Part shown: in pieces, positions 4,945-12,916 of the stretch
How positions within the stretch are numbered: the first letter of the stretch is position 1
How the letters are laid out: the number at the start of each line of letters is the position of its first letter
DNA from: Candidatus Gastranaerophilales bacterium
GTDB taxonomy: Bacteria; Cyanobacteriota; Vampirovibrionia; Gastranaerophilales; Gastranaerophilaceae
Assembly: GCA_910587375.1 (NCBI GenBank)
Contig: CAJULR010000027.1
Coordinates: 1 to 25,100, forward strand
Reading direction: 5' to 3'
Length of the DNA: 25,100 nucleotides
Notes under the pieces: model-generated
What the model was told of the DNA's origin: nothing
Database searches by the model: none
Seen by the model: the letters and a program-made list of their open reading frames with translations, nothing else
Position numbers and translations under genes: made by a program

Positions 4945-6189
4945 GTGAAAGGTAATTATCCTTACGAATATTTTGCAAACCCTAATATTAATAAGCCCAT
5001 TGAAGAAATCTGGAAAGATATTGACGCATTCAGTATGGAAGTATTTTCTGAGGAAGTAAAACAGAGTACTTTGATTGATTTTTTCATTGTTTTGCCCCCT
5101 CTTCAGTATGAAGGCAAGGTTTCAAAAGGTATATTTTTAAGCCAGGGAACAGACTATATTTATGAATCCTATCCCGATATAGGCAAAATTTTTGTATCCT
5201 CAGCTTTTTCAATGTGGACATCTTACCCATGGTCTAAGCACGCTGATTCATATTGTGTTTGCTATGATAACCCCGAAAGAGAAGCTTGGTTTAGAAAAAA
5301 TAACCCGGACAGGGCGGATAAAATCCTCCTTCCCTTGCAGGACGCGGATTTTACAAATGAATATTTTATGGCCCCTGCGTGGAATACACCAAAAGACATT
5401 GATGTTCTTTGTATTGCAAGACTTTCAGAGCTTAAAAACCTTGAAACATTCGCCCGTGCTGTGAAATTTTACCATCAAAGATATGGCAAAAAGCTGAATG
5501 CCGTTCTTGTAACAGGGTCTGACGGTTCTCTTGATTTTGAACAGGAGGAACTTAGAAAAATGCGCGAAGCGCTCGACGGCAACATTGCAAATTATATAGA
5601 AATTAAAGACCACGTGGATTATGGCGATATGCCAAAGCTTTATTCAAGCGCAAAGCTTGTTGTTCTTCCTTCTCTGCTTGAGGGGAAAAACAGGGTGTTG
5701 CAGGAAGCTATGGCCTGCAATACTGCAGTTATTGCTTTTAAAGATTTAAACAAATATTCAAGGGGAAATTCTCCAATATTCTATGGCGGCACAGAAAGTG
5801 GCCTTTTGGTGCCTGAATTTACCCCGGAAGCCCTGGCAGATACAATCCACTGGGGAATTATAAATAATGCTTCTTTTAAGCCAAGAAGAAATTATTTAAA
5901 ATATTGCGGAAGGTTAAATTTTGTTAATAAACTTGTGGATTCAATTCCATATTTTAAAGAAAATCTGCCTGAATATACGCCCGGTGCCCTTGAAAAAAAT
6001 GCCTGGGTGGATTTAGCAATGCAGGATAATTACCAGCTTAGCTTCATTGATTTTCTGTACGGCAAAAACAATACAATCCAGCATGTAAGAATATGTCAGG
6101 ATAATAGCTTTATTATAAATTTCTTCTATTCAAGGTTTGGGGTGCAGCCTTCAAAACCGTACCCTGATTTTAAACAGCTTGAACCCTAG
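4945..6189 (+). CDS. GT4-like glycosyltransferase
   Basis: The C-terminal half is a GT-B nucleotide-sugar binding domain. It has the strand-turn signature DVLCIARLSELKNLETFA, a VDYGDMPKLYSSAKLVVLPS stretch and the EX7E motif (Glu246 and Glu254, within LLEGKNRVLQEAMACN). This identifies a retaining glycosyltransferase of the GT4 type. It transfers a sugar from an activated nucleotide to a glycan or lipid acceptor at the cytoplasmic face; the sugar and acceptor cannot be told. The N-terminal half is divergent, as usual for the acceptor domain. I place the start at GTG 4945, eleven bases after AGGAG (4929-4933), because the longer frame begins inside the promoter; the product is then 414 residues. 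The lipoprotein gene follows after 93 bases. Loss of the first 23 residues of the open frame does not remove any motif. Confidence 0.85.
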   Translation: MKGNYPYEYFANPNINKPIEEIWKDIDAFSMEVFSEEVKQSTLIDFFIVLPPLQYEGKVSKGIFLSQGTDYIYESYPDIGKIFVSSAFSMWTSYPWSKHADSYCVCYDNPEREAWFRKNNPDRADKILLPLQDADFTNEYFMAPAWNTPKDIDVLCIARLSELKNLETFARAVKFYHQRYGKKLNAVLVTGSDGSLDFEQEELRKMREALDGNIANYIEIKDHVDYGDMPKLYSSAKLVVLPSLLEGKNRVLQEAMACNTAVIAFKDLNKYSRGNSPIFYGGTESGLLVPEFTPEALADTIHWGIINNASFKPRRNYLKYCGRLNFVNKLVDSIPYFKENLPEYTPGALEKNAWVDLAMQDNYQLSFIDFLYGKNNTIQHVRICQDNSFIINFFYSRFGVQPSKPYPDFKQLEP

Positions 6190-6282
6190 AGTTAAGATTA
6201 AAGCGCCTTGCCTTTGCAAACTTTGAAGGGCAGTAAAAACGTTATACTTCTTGGGTTTAAGAAAAATAAAAAGGAAAAATTA

Positions 6283-7380
6283 ATGAAAAACAAAAATATA
6301 AAAACCCTAATGTTATCAGGCTGTCTTATTAGCGCAATCTTTTGCGCTGGGGCTCTTTCAGGGTGTGCAAAGGGGGATGAAACAGGAAAAATGCCTGCAA
6401 ATAAGGCTAGGGAAACCATACAAACAACAGAAAACGGCCTTAAAAACGTAACAATGAAAGATGAAGATTACGGGCAAAATATTTATACTCCTGCCTTTCC
6501 TTTGATTTATGAAGATTTGAAAAAAGAAATTGTAAAGAAAGATAAGGTTGAACTTGTTGGGTTTAATTCTTATATGTTTAATGTTTTAAACCGAATGGAC
6601 CCGCCTGAAAACCGTTTGGATGAAAAATATTATTATAAAATAATTGCAAAAAAGACACCTGCATATAAAAGAAAAATCGAAAACGATATTTGGAAAAAAT
6701 TCAAAGAAAAAAGCTCAATTCTTGATTCTATTCCATTCAAGCCCAAAAATGAGAATGAAATCATTCTCTATTCAATGGTAAAAAAGAATGTTGAATTTCT
6801 AAAACACTTTGAAATACTGGATTCAATGCCATTTAACGGTTCAAAATTTGATGTTAAATATTTTGGCGTAAAAGAAAAAGCCAGGAATTATAAAAATAAT
6901 GTAAAACCTTTGTTCTATGAAGAAGATTCTTATGCAATTTCTCTTAAAACAAAGACGGATGATGAAATTATTCTCTATGTCGGGAATTTAGAAGAACCTG
7001 CAGACATTGTTTGGGACGAATTGGTTTTAAAATTACACAATTCAAAGGAAGATTTCTTTGGAAACAAAGACAAGCTTCAAGTGCCCTTTATATCTGTAAA
7101 AGAGCTTATAAAATATGTTGATTTATCAGGAAAAATGATAAAAGGAACAGATTACAGAATTAATTCTGCGATTGAAAGTGTCGAATTTTCGCTTGATAAC
7201 AAGGGAGCAAAGCTTAAAAACGAGGCCGCAATGATGGTTGAAATGACAGCGCTTATCCCTTCAAATTCAAGATATTTCTCATTCAACAGGCCGTTTATTC
7301 TTTTTATGAAAGAAAAGGGCAAAAAAGAACCATATTTTATGTTGAAAATTCTTGATACTAAATATTTAATCAAAGGGTAA
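6283..7380 (+). CDS. Serpin-like lipoprotein
   Basis: The start is ATG 6283, after AAAAAGGA; an in-frame ATG at 6208 has no such site. The 365-residue product begins with a lipoprotein signal (Lys-rich start, hydrophobic core, ALSGC lipobox, Cys28), so it should be lipid-anchored outside the cytoplasm. The C-terminal third fits the serpin fold. VEFSLDNKGAKLKNEAAMMV at about 302-318 resembles the strand before the hinge and the Ala-rich hinge itself. A short reactive-loop stretch follows, and then SFNRPFILFMKEKGKKEPYF from 333 matches the family's FN(K/R)PF...FMG end, though the final Gly and the Val-Pro ending are not kept. Serpins trap proteases by loop insertion. Here the hinge has bulky Lys, Met and Glu residues at positions where inhibitors need small ones, so inhibition is uncertain. 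The N-terminal part is too divergent to align by eye. Confidence 0.7.
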   Translation: MKNKNIKTLMLSGCLISAIFCAGALSGCAKGDETGKMPANKARETIQTTENGLKNVTMKDEDYGQNIYTPAFPLIYEDLKKEIVKKDKVELVGFNSYMFNVLNRMDPPENRLDEKYYYKIIAKKTPAYKRKIENDIWKKFKEKSSILDSIPFKPKNENEIILYSMVKKNVEFLKHFEILDSMPFNGSKFDVKYFGVKEKARNYKNNVKPLFYEEDSYAISLKTKTDDEIILYVGNLEEPADIVWDELVLKLHNSKEDFFGNKDKLQVPFISVKELIKYVDLSGKMIKGTDYRINSAIESVEFSLDNKGAKLKNEAAMMVEMTALIPSNSRYFSFNRPFILFMKEKGKKEPYFMLKILDTKYLIKG

Positions 7381-7397
7381 AATTAAGACGATGCAAT

Positions 7398-7435
7398 AAA
7401 ATAGCTCCGCTCTTTAAAAACAGGGGCTATTTTTT
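7398..7435. terminator. Bidirectional terminator between convergent genes
   Basis: An 11-bp stem (AAAATAGCTCC with GGGGCTATTTT) has A-rich and T-rich arms. It lies between the lipoprotein gene and the convergent TPR gene and would serve both. Confidence 0.85.
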
Positions 7436-7455
7436 ATTTCAAATTTTTAAAAAAG

Positions 7456-8646
7456 TTATTTTCTTGTAAAAAAGCCTATAATTTTTTCAATTAAGCCCTC
7501 ATCTTCTTCTGTGGCTTCGCTGTAGGCCTTATCTTTTATATCCGCTGCGAGTTTTCCTTCCCTGGATTCCCTTATTTTGCCATATTTTTCTGCCATTTTG
7601 TAATCGCCTTCTGCAAAGTAAAATTCGCCAAGAACTTCTTTTGCGTGGATGTCATTATCAAGTTCATATATGGTGCTCCAAAAATCCATTGCTGTATATT
7701 TTTCACCAAGGCCCATATAAAGGTTTGCAAGCTCAATTAAAACGTTTTTATCTTTTTTATTCAGGCTGTGCGCGTGGTTAAATTCAACAATGGCTTCATC
7801 GTTTTTCCCTTGTGCTTTTTTCATATAGCCAAAATGCACAGCGGCGTTAAATTCATCCCCTTTTTCTTCAAAACAAAGTGCTTTCATTTGGAAAGAAACC
7901 GCGTCAGGCCCCATTGTTCTTATGTAATCATCAATAACATTAAGGGCGTTGTCATATTCGTTTTTATTATAAAAATATTCCGCCAAAAGCAAGTTGCAGG
8001 CTGCTTTTTGGTCTTTGTCTTTTGGGGAAATTGAATCTATAACAGTTTTTGCTTCGTCGTTTTTGCCTGCGGAAAGCAAAATTTTTGCCTTTAAAAAACT
8101 GTCTGTCACAACTTCAAGCGCCAAATCATATGCCCCTGTGTCAAAATAGAGTTTTGCAAGGGTGTTTTTTAATTCTTCATCCCCCTGAAATTCTTCAGCC
8201 GCTTTTCTTGCAATGCCAACCGCGCTTTCTTTGGCGTCTTCTGCAATATAAAGCGCTATAAGTTCTAAATAGCCTTCTCTATATTTTGGTTCAAGCTCAA
8301 TTATTTTATTGAATTCATCAATTGCCTTTAAATTTTTGTTTGAAATTCGATAAAGCCTTGCAAGTTTCACTCTGGCGTCAATTGAATCAGGCTCAAGGTT
8401 TAAGGCCTTTTTTGTGTCGTTTATAGCGTGTTCTAGCTTTTGATTTACAATGTTATAATTTGCACGCATTAAATAATATTTAAATTTATCCGTGTCAAAA
8501 TAAAGGTCCATAAGCTGCCCATGGGCAATTTCATCCCCGGGGGCTTCTTCTAAAATTTTATTGTAAAGTTCAATCGCTTTTTCTCTTTCGCCCTCTGCCA
8601 TTGCTTCAGACGCTTTTTGGTGAAGGTCCTGTAAATCCTGTGCCAT
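7456..8646 (-). CDS. TPR-repeat protein
   Basis: The start is ATG 8646, with AGAGG six bases upstream, giving 396 residues; a longer open frame reaches into the preceding gene and has no such site. The protein is a row of about nine 34-residue tetratricopeptide repeats. Clear units include a first repeat with AIELYNKILEEAPGD, then AINDTKKALNLEPDS, AIDEFNKIIELEPKY and, further on, AIVEFNHAHSLNKKD. There is no signal peptide. The C-terminus is acidic (SEATEEDEG) followed by an amphipathic helix GLIEKIIGFFTRK, which may touch the membrane. TPR proteins are scaffolds for protein complexes; the partner is unknown. It follows the metallophosphoesterase gene after 61 bases on the same strand and is probably cotranscribed with it. 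Confidence 0.9.
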   Translation of the reverse strand: MAQDLQDLHQKASEAMAEGEREKAIELYNKILEEAPGDEIAHGQLMDLYFDTDKFKYYLMRANYNIVNQKLEHAINDTKKALNLEPDSIDARVKLARLYRISNKNLKAIDEFNKIIELEPKYREGYLELIALYIAEDAKESAVGIARKAAEEFQGDEELKNTLAKLYFDTGAYDLALEVVTDSFLKAKILLSAGKNDEAKTVIDSISPKDKDQKAACNLLLAEYFYNKNEYDNALNVIDDYIRTMGPDAVSFQMKALCFEEKGDEFNAAVHFGYMKKAQGKNDEAIVEFNHAHSLNKKDKNVLIELANLYMGLGEKYTAMDFWSTIYELDNDIHAKEVLGEFYFAEGDYKMAEKYGKIRESREGKLAADIKDKAYSEATEEDEGLIEKIIGFFTRK

Positions 8647-8707
8647 TTTTTCCTCTATTGTTTTGTTGTGTAAAATGCCTTTTTTATGGCTGGTTATGGC
8701 CAAAAGG

Positions 8708-9454
8708 CTACGGTAAGAACATTTTTGCAAGTTCGCCAGAGCCTATAAAGCCCCTGTTTGCTATTATCCTGCTGACTTCTTTGTTGTCATATTCTATAAA
8801 CTTGTGTTCAATTTCAAACGAGCCGTTGTCATTAATTTTTAAAATCGCATACACGGGCATTTTGGCCTGAATCATAGACCTGCCAACGCTTCCAACGTTT
8901 ACAACGTGCTTTCCTGAGCTTAAAATAAACCCGCAGGGCATATGCGTGTGTCCGCAAAAAACAATGTCTGCAAAAGAGCGGGATGTAATTTCTTCAACTT
9001 CGCCCTCTGTTAAATAAGGATAAATGTTTTCATCCTGCCTTCTTGGAGAACCGTGCACCAGCTGAATTCTCAAGGTTTTTTTCTTGTAATTCAAGGTCAC
9101 CATTTTTTGTTCCGGCAGGCTTCTTAAAAACGCGATGTTATCTTTTCTTAAAAACAACATATCATATTGAAGCGCATTTGCCATAGGTTCTGATTTTTCG
9201 GCAATTTTTGCATGCAGGTCGGTTGAATAATTTGCAATGAATTTATCCGTGTTTCCCTGAATGATTTCAAAATTGCGCCCCATGGTGCTTTGAAGTTCAA
9301 TACACTTTTCAATGGTGTAATTTGGGTCATACCCTGCCATTGCAATGTCACCAAGGCAAAAAATCTTGTCGCAATTGTTTTCTTTAATGTTTTCTAAAAC
9401 TGTATCAAGGGCCAGTTTGTTTCCGTGAATATCTGATATAATAGCAATTTTCAT
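8708..9454 (-). CDS. YfcE/MJ0936-type metallophosphoesterase
   Basis: All calcineurin-like metal-binding motifs are present in order: DIHGN at residues 8-12, GD at 35-36, GNTD near 67-70, HGSPR near 135 and GHTH near 167-170, then NVGSVG. The two-metal centre built by these motifs hydrolyses phosphoesters. Relatives are small cytoplasmic phosphodiesterases, and the natural substrate is not predictable from sequence. The 248-residue length is slightly above that of minimal YfcE proteins; the extra part lies between the second and third motifs and at the C-terminus. The start codon has no Shine-Dalgarno sequence, and a -10 box sits six bases before it. The gene diverges from ispG and leads the TPR gene. 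Confidence 0.9.
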   Translation of the reverse strand: MKIAIISDIHGNKLALDTVLENIKENNCDKIFCLGDIAMAGYDPNYTIEKCIELQSTMGRNFEIIQGNTDKFIANYSTDLHAKIAEKSEPMANALQYDMLFLRKDNIAFLRSLPEQKMVTLNYKKKTLRIQLVHGSPRRQDENIYPYLTEGEVEEITSRSFADIVFCGHTHMPCGFILSSGKHVVNVGSVGRSMIQAKMPVYAILKINDNGSFEIEHKFIEYDNKEVSRIIANRGFIGSGELAKMFLP

Positions 9455-9460
9455 GCTATG

Positions 9461-9469
9461 ATTTTAACA
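9461..9469 (-). promoter_or_regulatory. Extended -10 element giving a leaderless metallophosphoesterase mRNA
   Basis: On the minus strand TGT-TAAAAT is followed by six bases (CATAGC) and the ATG. The predicted start of transcription falls on the start codon, with the same spacing as at crcB. No Shine-Dalgarno sequence is seen. Confidence 0.5.
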
Positions 9470-9509
9470 TAAAAAATATATTTTTTGGTATGGATTTTGG
9501 ATAAAAAAG

Positions 9510-10580
9510 ATGGAAAAGATAAAAATTAAAATCGGAGATGTTGAAATTGGGGGCGGGGCGCCGGTTTCCGTGCAGTCTATGACAAATACAAAAACGGATA
9601 ATGTTGAAAAAACCCTTTCCCAAATAAAAGAATTGGCAGAAGCCGGTTGTGACATTGTCCGCCTCGCTGTTTTGAATAAAGATTGCGCCGCGGCGCTTAA
9701 AGAAATCAAGGAAAAATCCCTCGTACCTTTGGTTGCAGACATTCATTTTGACTATCGTCTGGCTCTTTCTGCAATGGACGCCGGGATTGACGCACTCCGC
9801 TTAAACCCGGGAAACATTGGCGGAGAAGAACATGTGAAAAAAGTTGTCGAGATGGCAAAAAAGACCAAAACTCCAATAAGAATAGGAGTTAATGGCGGTT
9901 CTTTGGAAAAATATTTAATTGAAGACAAGACAATGACCCTTGCTGATAAGATGGTAAAAAGCGCCCTGGACCATATTCAAATCCTTGAGAGGAACGATTT
10001 TCATCTTATAAAAGTTTCTCTAAAATCATCTGATGTTCAAACAACAATTGACGCTTACAGAAAAATATATGAAAAAATTCCATACCCTTTGCACCTTGGG
10101 GTGACAGAAGCCGGGACACTTCGCGGGGGAATTATAAAATCCGCAATTGGCCTTGGAAGCCTTCTCTCTCAAGGGATAGGCGACACCATTAGGGTGTCTT
10201 TAACGGAAAATCCGGTTGAAGAAGTCAAAGCGGGGATTGACATTCTAAAAGCCCTAAAACTAAGGCAAGACGGGATAAATTTTGTTTCCTGCCCCACTTG
10301 CGGCAGGTGTCAGATTGATTTAATCGGCCTTGCGCATAAAGTTGAAGATAGAATAGGCAAAAAATTTAATGAAAAGTTTAAGAAATTGAAACATTCTGTT
10401 ACAATTGCCACAATGGGATGTCCTGTTAACGGCCCAAATGAAGCAAAAGACGCAGACTACGGCATAGCGGGCGCTATAGGCGAAGGGTACATCTTCAAAA
10501 AAGGGGTTTTGGTTAAAAAAGTGAAGGAAGAAAACCTTTTGGATGAGTTTGAAACCTTAATAAATCATGATTTAGGATGA
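9510..10580 (+). CDS. ispG: 4-hydroxy-3-methylbut-2-enyl diphosphate synthase (IspG/GcpE)
   Basis: IspG carries out the penultimate step of the MEP isoprenoid pathway, reductive opening of methylerythritol cyclodiphosphate to HMBPP, using a 4Fe-4S cluster fed by ferredoxin or flavodoxin. The 356-residue protein is the short bacterial form. It has the N-terminal TIM barrel (SVQSMTNT near 20, ADIHFDYRLAL near 76, LRLNPGNIG near 95) and the C-terminal cluster domain with Cys261 and Cys264 (CPTCGRC) and Cys304 (MGCPVNGPNE), followed by its conserved Glu. The start has a weak GGA-type ribosome binding site. It is divergently oriented to the metallophosphoesterase gene and stands alone, without other MEP genes. 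Its presence shows that the organism makes isoprenoids by the MEP route. Confidence 0.97.
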   Translation: MEKIKIKIGDVEIGGGAPVSVQSMTNTKTDNVEKTLSQIKELAEAGCDIVRLAVLNKDCAAALKEIKEKSLVPLVADIHFDYRLALSAMDAGIDALRLNPGNIGGEEHVKKVVEMAKKTKTPIRIGVNGGSLEKYLIEDKTMTLADKMVKSALDHIQILERNDFHLIKVSLKSSDVQTTIDAYRKIYEKIPYPLHLGVTEAGTLRGGIIKSAIGLGSLLSQGIGDTIRVSLTENPVEEVKAGIDILKALKLRQDGINFVSCPTCGRCQIDLIGLAHKVEDRIGKKFNEKFKKLKHSVTIATMGCPVNGPNEAKDADYGIAGAIGEGYIFKKGVLVKKVKEENLLDEFETLINHDLG

Positions 10581-10669
10581 AAAATTACACTAAACAGTTG
10601 GTTAAAAATAAATAATAATATATAATAATATTAGTAAAATAAAGTATTTAATTTAGAGGATTTTACATT

Positions 10670-11149
10670 ATGAAAAAATTTGCAATAACACTTTGCATTT
10701 TAGGCGGCCTCGGGCTTACATCCGGCGCATTTGCGGCTATTGAATCAGAAAATATGGCTTCAGTTCCCTTCTTAAGAGCAGACGGCCACACAGAAGAAAT
10801 GTCAAGAATTGCTGATTATGTGAGATATAAACATTCAAACGAAACAGCAATTCCGTATTATAACCAAGACCCTTATGCAGACGCTGACACACACGGTTTA
10901 AAATGGTACACTGCAATTAAAAGATGGTTTGACCCTGCACAGGATGACCAACTTTTCGGACGTCACGAAATAAGATTTACAAATGCTTGGTCTGAAAATA
11001 CACCTCCTTTGTTCAGCGATTCTTCAAAATCAAAAGACAAAGCTGTTGAACCTGTTGCAACAGAAGAAGTTGTAGATGATGTTCAAACTGAAATCCAAGA
11101 AGCTGTTGAAGAAACAGTGGATGTTGAAGTTGAACTCGACAGCCTGTAA
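10670..11149 (+). CDS. Secreted hypothetical protein with acidic tail
   Basis: The 159-residue product starts with a clear Sec signal peptide (MKKFAITLCILGGLGLTSGA, cleavage likely after AFA at about residue 22). A strong AGAGGA ribosome binding site (10655-10660) lies nine bases before the ATG, in a very AT-rich leader. The mature part has an aromatic middle region (VRYKHSN, PYYNQDPYADADTHG, LKWYTAIKRWFDP) and then a low-complexity acidic tail rich in Val, Glu and Thr (about 125-159). It has no cysteine after cleavage and no membrane helix. I do not recognise a family. It is followed by a strong terminator and converges on nuoN, so it is probably a single-gene unit. Confidence 0.85.
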   Translation: MKKFAITLCILGGLGLTSGAFAAIESENMASVPFLRADGHTEEMSRIADYVRYKHSNETAIPYYNQDPYADADTHGLKWYTAIKRWFDPAQDDQLFGRHEIRFTNAWSENTPPLFSDSSKSKDKAVEPVATEEVVDDVQTEIQEAVEETVDVEVELDSL

Positions 11150-11174
11150 TTAAATAAAACCAAAATAAGATTAT

Positions 11175-11231
11175 AAAAAATATCCCGGAGTATCTTTTAA
11201 CTTTTAAATAAAGGCTCAGGGATATTTTTTT
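11175..11231. terminator. Bidirectional terminator between the secreted protein gene and nuoN
   Basis: AAAAAATATCCC and GGGATATTTTTT form a perfect 12-bp stem with a long loop. The A and T arms allow it to end both the plus-strand gene at 11149 and the minus-strand nuo operon at 11251. Confidence 0.8.
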
Positions 11232-11250
11232 ATATATTAATATGAATTAC

Positions 11251-12900
11251 TTATAAAATATTGTTTAGCATTGTAACAATCGGGCCTGTCATAAAAAATA
11301 AGATAAAAAGAACGGCGGCCGATGTTAAAAGAATAAATGTGCAGACGTTTGTCCTTTTAAATACAGTATTTTTCTTGAAAATTTTAAGCTTGCCATTAAG
11401 GCTTTTAGGTTTTTGAAACATAAAATAAACAAGCTTAAAGCAGTAATATACACAAAGAATGCTTGAAAACGCGCACAAAAGCAGAGGATAAACAGCCCAG
11501 GCGCCGCTTCTTAGAATTTCTGTGAACAAATAAAATTTGGCGCTAAACCCTGCCATTAAGGGAAAGCCTGCAAATGACAAGAGGCAGATTGCAAAAGCCG
11601 TTCCAAAGGCAGGGCTTATGTATGCAAGCCCCCGTATTGATGAAACCACTTTTGTGTCTTTATCGGGGCTTGTTTTCAGGTTTTTTAAAATCAGCCCAAA
11701 GCCTGCCCATAGGCCGAAAGTCATTGTTAAATAAACAATAAGGGAGAAAATTCCTGCGCAAATTGAGCCTTTTGTTAAAAAAGAAATTCCTAAAATCGCA
11801 TACCCAATGGAAGCGATTGTGTTTGCGGAGAGAAAATCTTTTATTTTGCCCTCTTTTTTTACAATTCTAAATGCCAGCAAATTCCCTAAAACAAGGGTCA
11901 GTACTGCACATAGAATAAGAGCAAAGTTTAAAATGCTTCCAAAATATCCAAGCGCCAATGCTGTTTTTGCAAGGGCAATCACGCCTATGGCTTGAATGGT
12001 TGTCGAAATTAAAAGTCCTGTTGCATAATTTGTGCCTTTAAAAACATCCATAACCCAAATGTAGAAAGGAAAAGCGCCAATTTTAAACATTAGGGCACTG
12101 AAAAATATAACTTCTGCCGCATTTAACAAAGGGCTTTGGGCTAAAAGGTTATTCAAAGGCAGGGTTTCAATGTCAGAAAAATTCAAAGTTCCTAAATGCA
12201 GATATATATAGCTTGCGGCAAGAAGCATAAAGCAGCTTGCAATGGCATTCAGCACAAAATATTTAACCGAAGCTTCAAGCGGAGCGCCAAAATCCCTTGT
12301 GTCAGAAGCGTTTTTAGGATTTGCACCCTGAATTGAGTATTTTTCTTTATTCGTGCTAAAGTTTGCAATCAAAAAGCAAAGCGTTAAAGACACCGCTTCT
12401 GCCGATATAAAGAGGCTTAAGACATCATTTGCGGAGGTTAAAAAAAGCCCGCCAAGCACAACAAAAAGAAAAAGGGTCGAAAAGCTTGCAATTCTTTGGT
12501 TTAAAACTTTTATAAACGGTAAAGACACTAAAGACACAAAAAACGCTGATGTTACAATTAAAAATTTAGATAAAATCCCAAAAGGAGAGATGACTAAAGC
12601 GCCGTTTAAAAGGGTTTTTGTATAATCTTCAAACGGTATATTTATGGTTGAAGGGCCCAAATTTTGAAAAATGTTTAAAGTTGAAAGTCCTGATAATTTT
12701 AGAAAATCTCCAAAAAACGGCACTAAAATCCCAAGGAAACCTAAAAAAAACACCGTTCCTAAAAATGCTATATGCCTTTTTGGGCTCCATTTTTTTCCTA
12801 TGAATGAATTTTTATCCTTCATTTTAAAGCTTAGAAATATCGACAAAATGATTCCTAAAGCGATAATTGTTTCAGAAATAAAATATATGAAATTTTCCAT
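11251..12900 (-). CDS. nuoN: Complex I proton-pumping subunit N
   Basis: NuoN is one of three antiporter-like membrane subunits that move protons in complex I. The start is ATG 12900, preceded by GGGGAGA and 16 bases after the nuoM stop; the longer open frame overlaps nuoM. The product has 549 residues with about 14 membrane helices. The essential Glu of helix 5 is kept (LFISAEAVSLTLCFLIA), as is the helix 7 Lys (FKIGAFPFYIWVMDVFKG). The helix 8 Lys appears lost, since this region reads STTIQAIGVIAL. It is therefore less degraded at its ion-path residues than NuoL. Last gene of the operon. Confidence 0.93.
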   Translation of the reverse strand: MENFIYFISETIIALGIILSIFLSFKMKDKNSFIGKKWSPKRHIAFLGTVFFLGFLGILVPFFGDFLKLSGLSTLNIFQNLGPSTINIPFEDYTKTLLNGALVISPFGILSKFLIVTSAFFVSLVSLPFIKVLNQRIASFSTLFLFVVLGGLFLTSANDVLSLFISAEAVSLTLCFLIANFSTNKEKYSIQGANPKNASDTRDFGAPLEASVKYFVLNAIASCFMLLAASYIYLHLGTLNFSDIETLPLNNLLAQSPLLNAAEVIFFSALMFKIGAFPFYIWVMDVFKGTNYATGLLISTTIQAIGVIALAKTALALGYFGSILNFALILCAVLTLVLGNLLAFRIVKKEGKIKDFLSANTIASIGYAILGISFLTKGSICAGIFSLIVYLTMTFGLWAGFGLILKNLKTSPDKDTKVVSSIRGLAYISPAFGTAFAICLLSFAGFPLMAGFSAKFYLFTEILRSGAWAVYPLLLCAFSSILCVYYCFKLVYFMFQKPKSLNGKLKIFKKNTVFKRTNVCTFILLTSAAVLFILFFMTGPIVTMLNNIL

Positions 12901-12916
12901 TATTTCTCCCCTGTTC

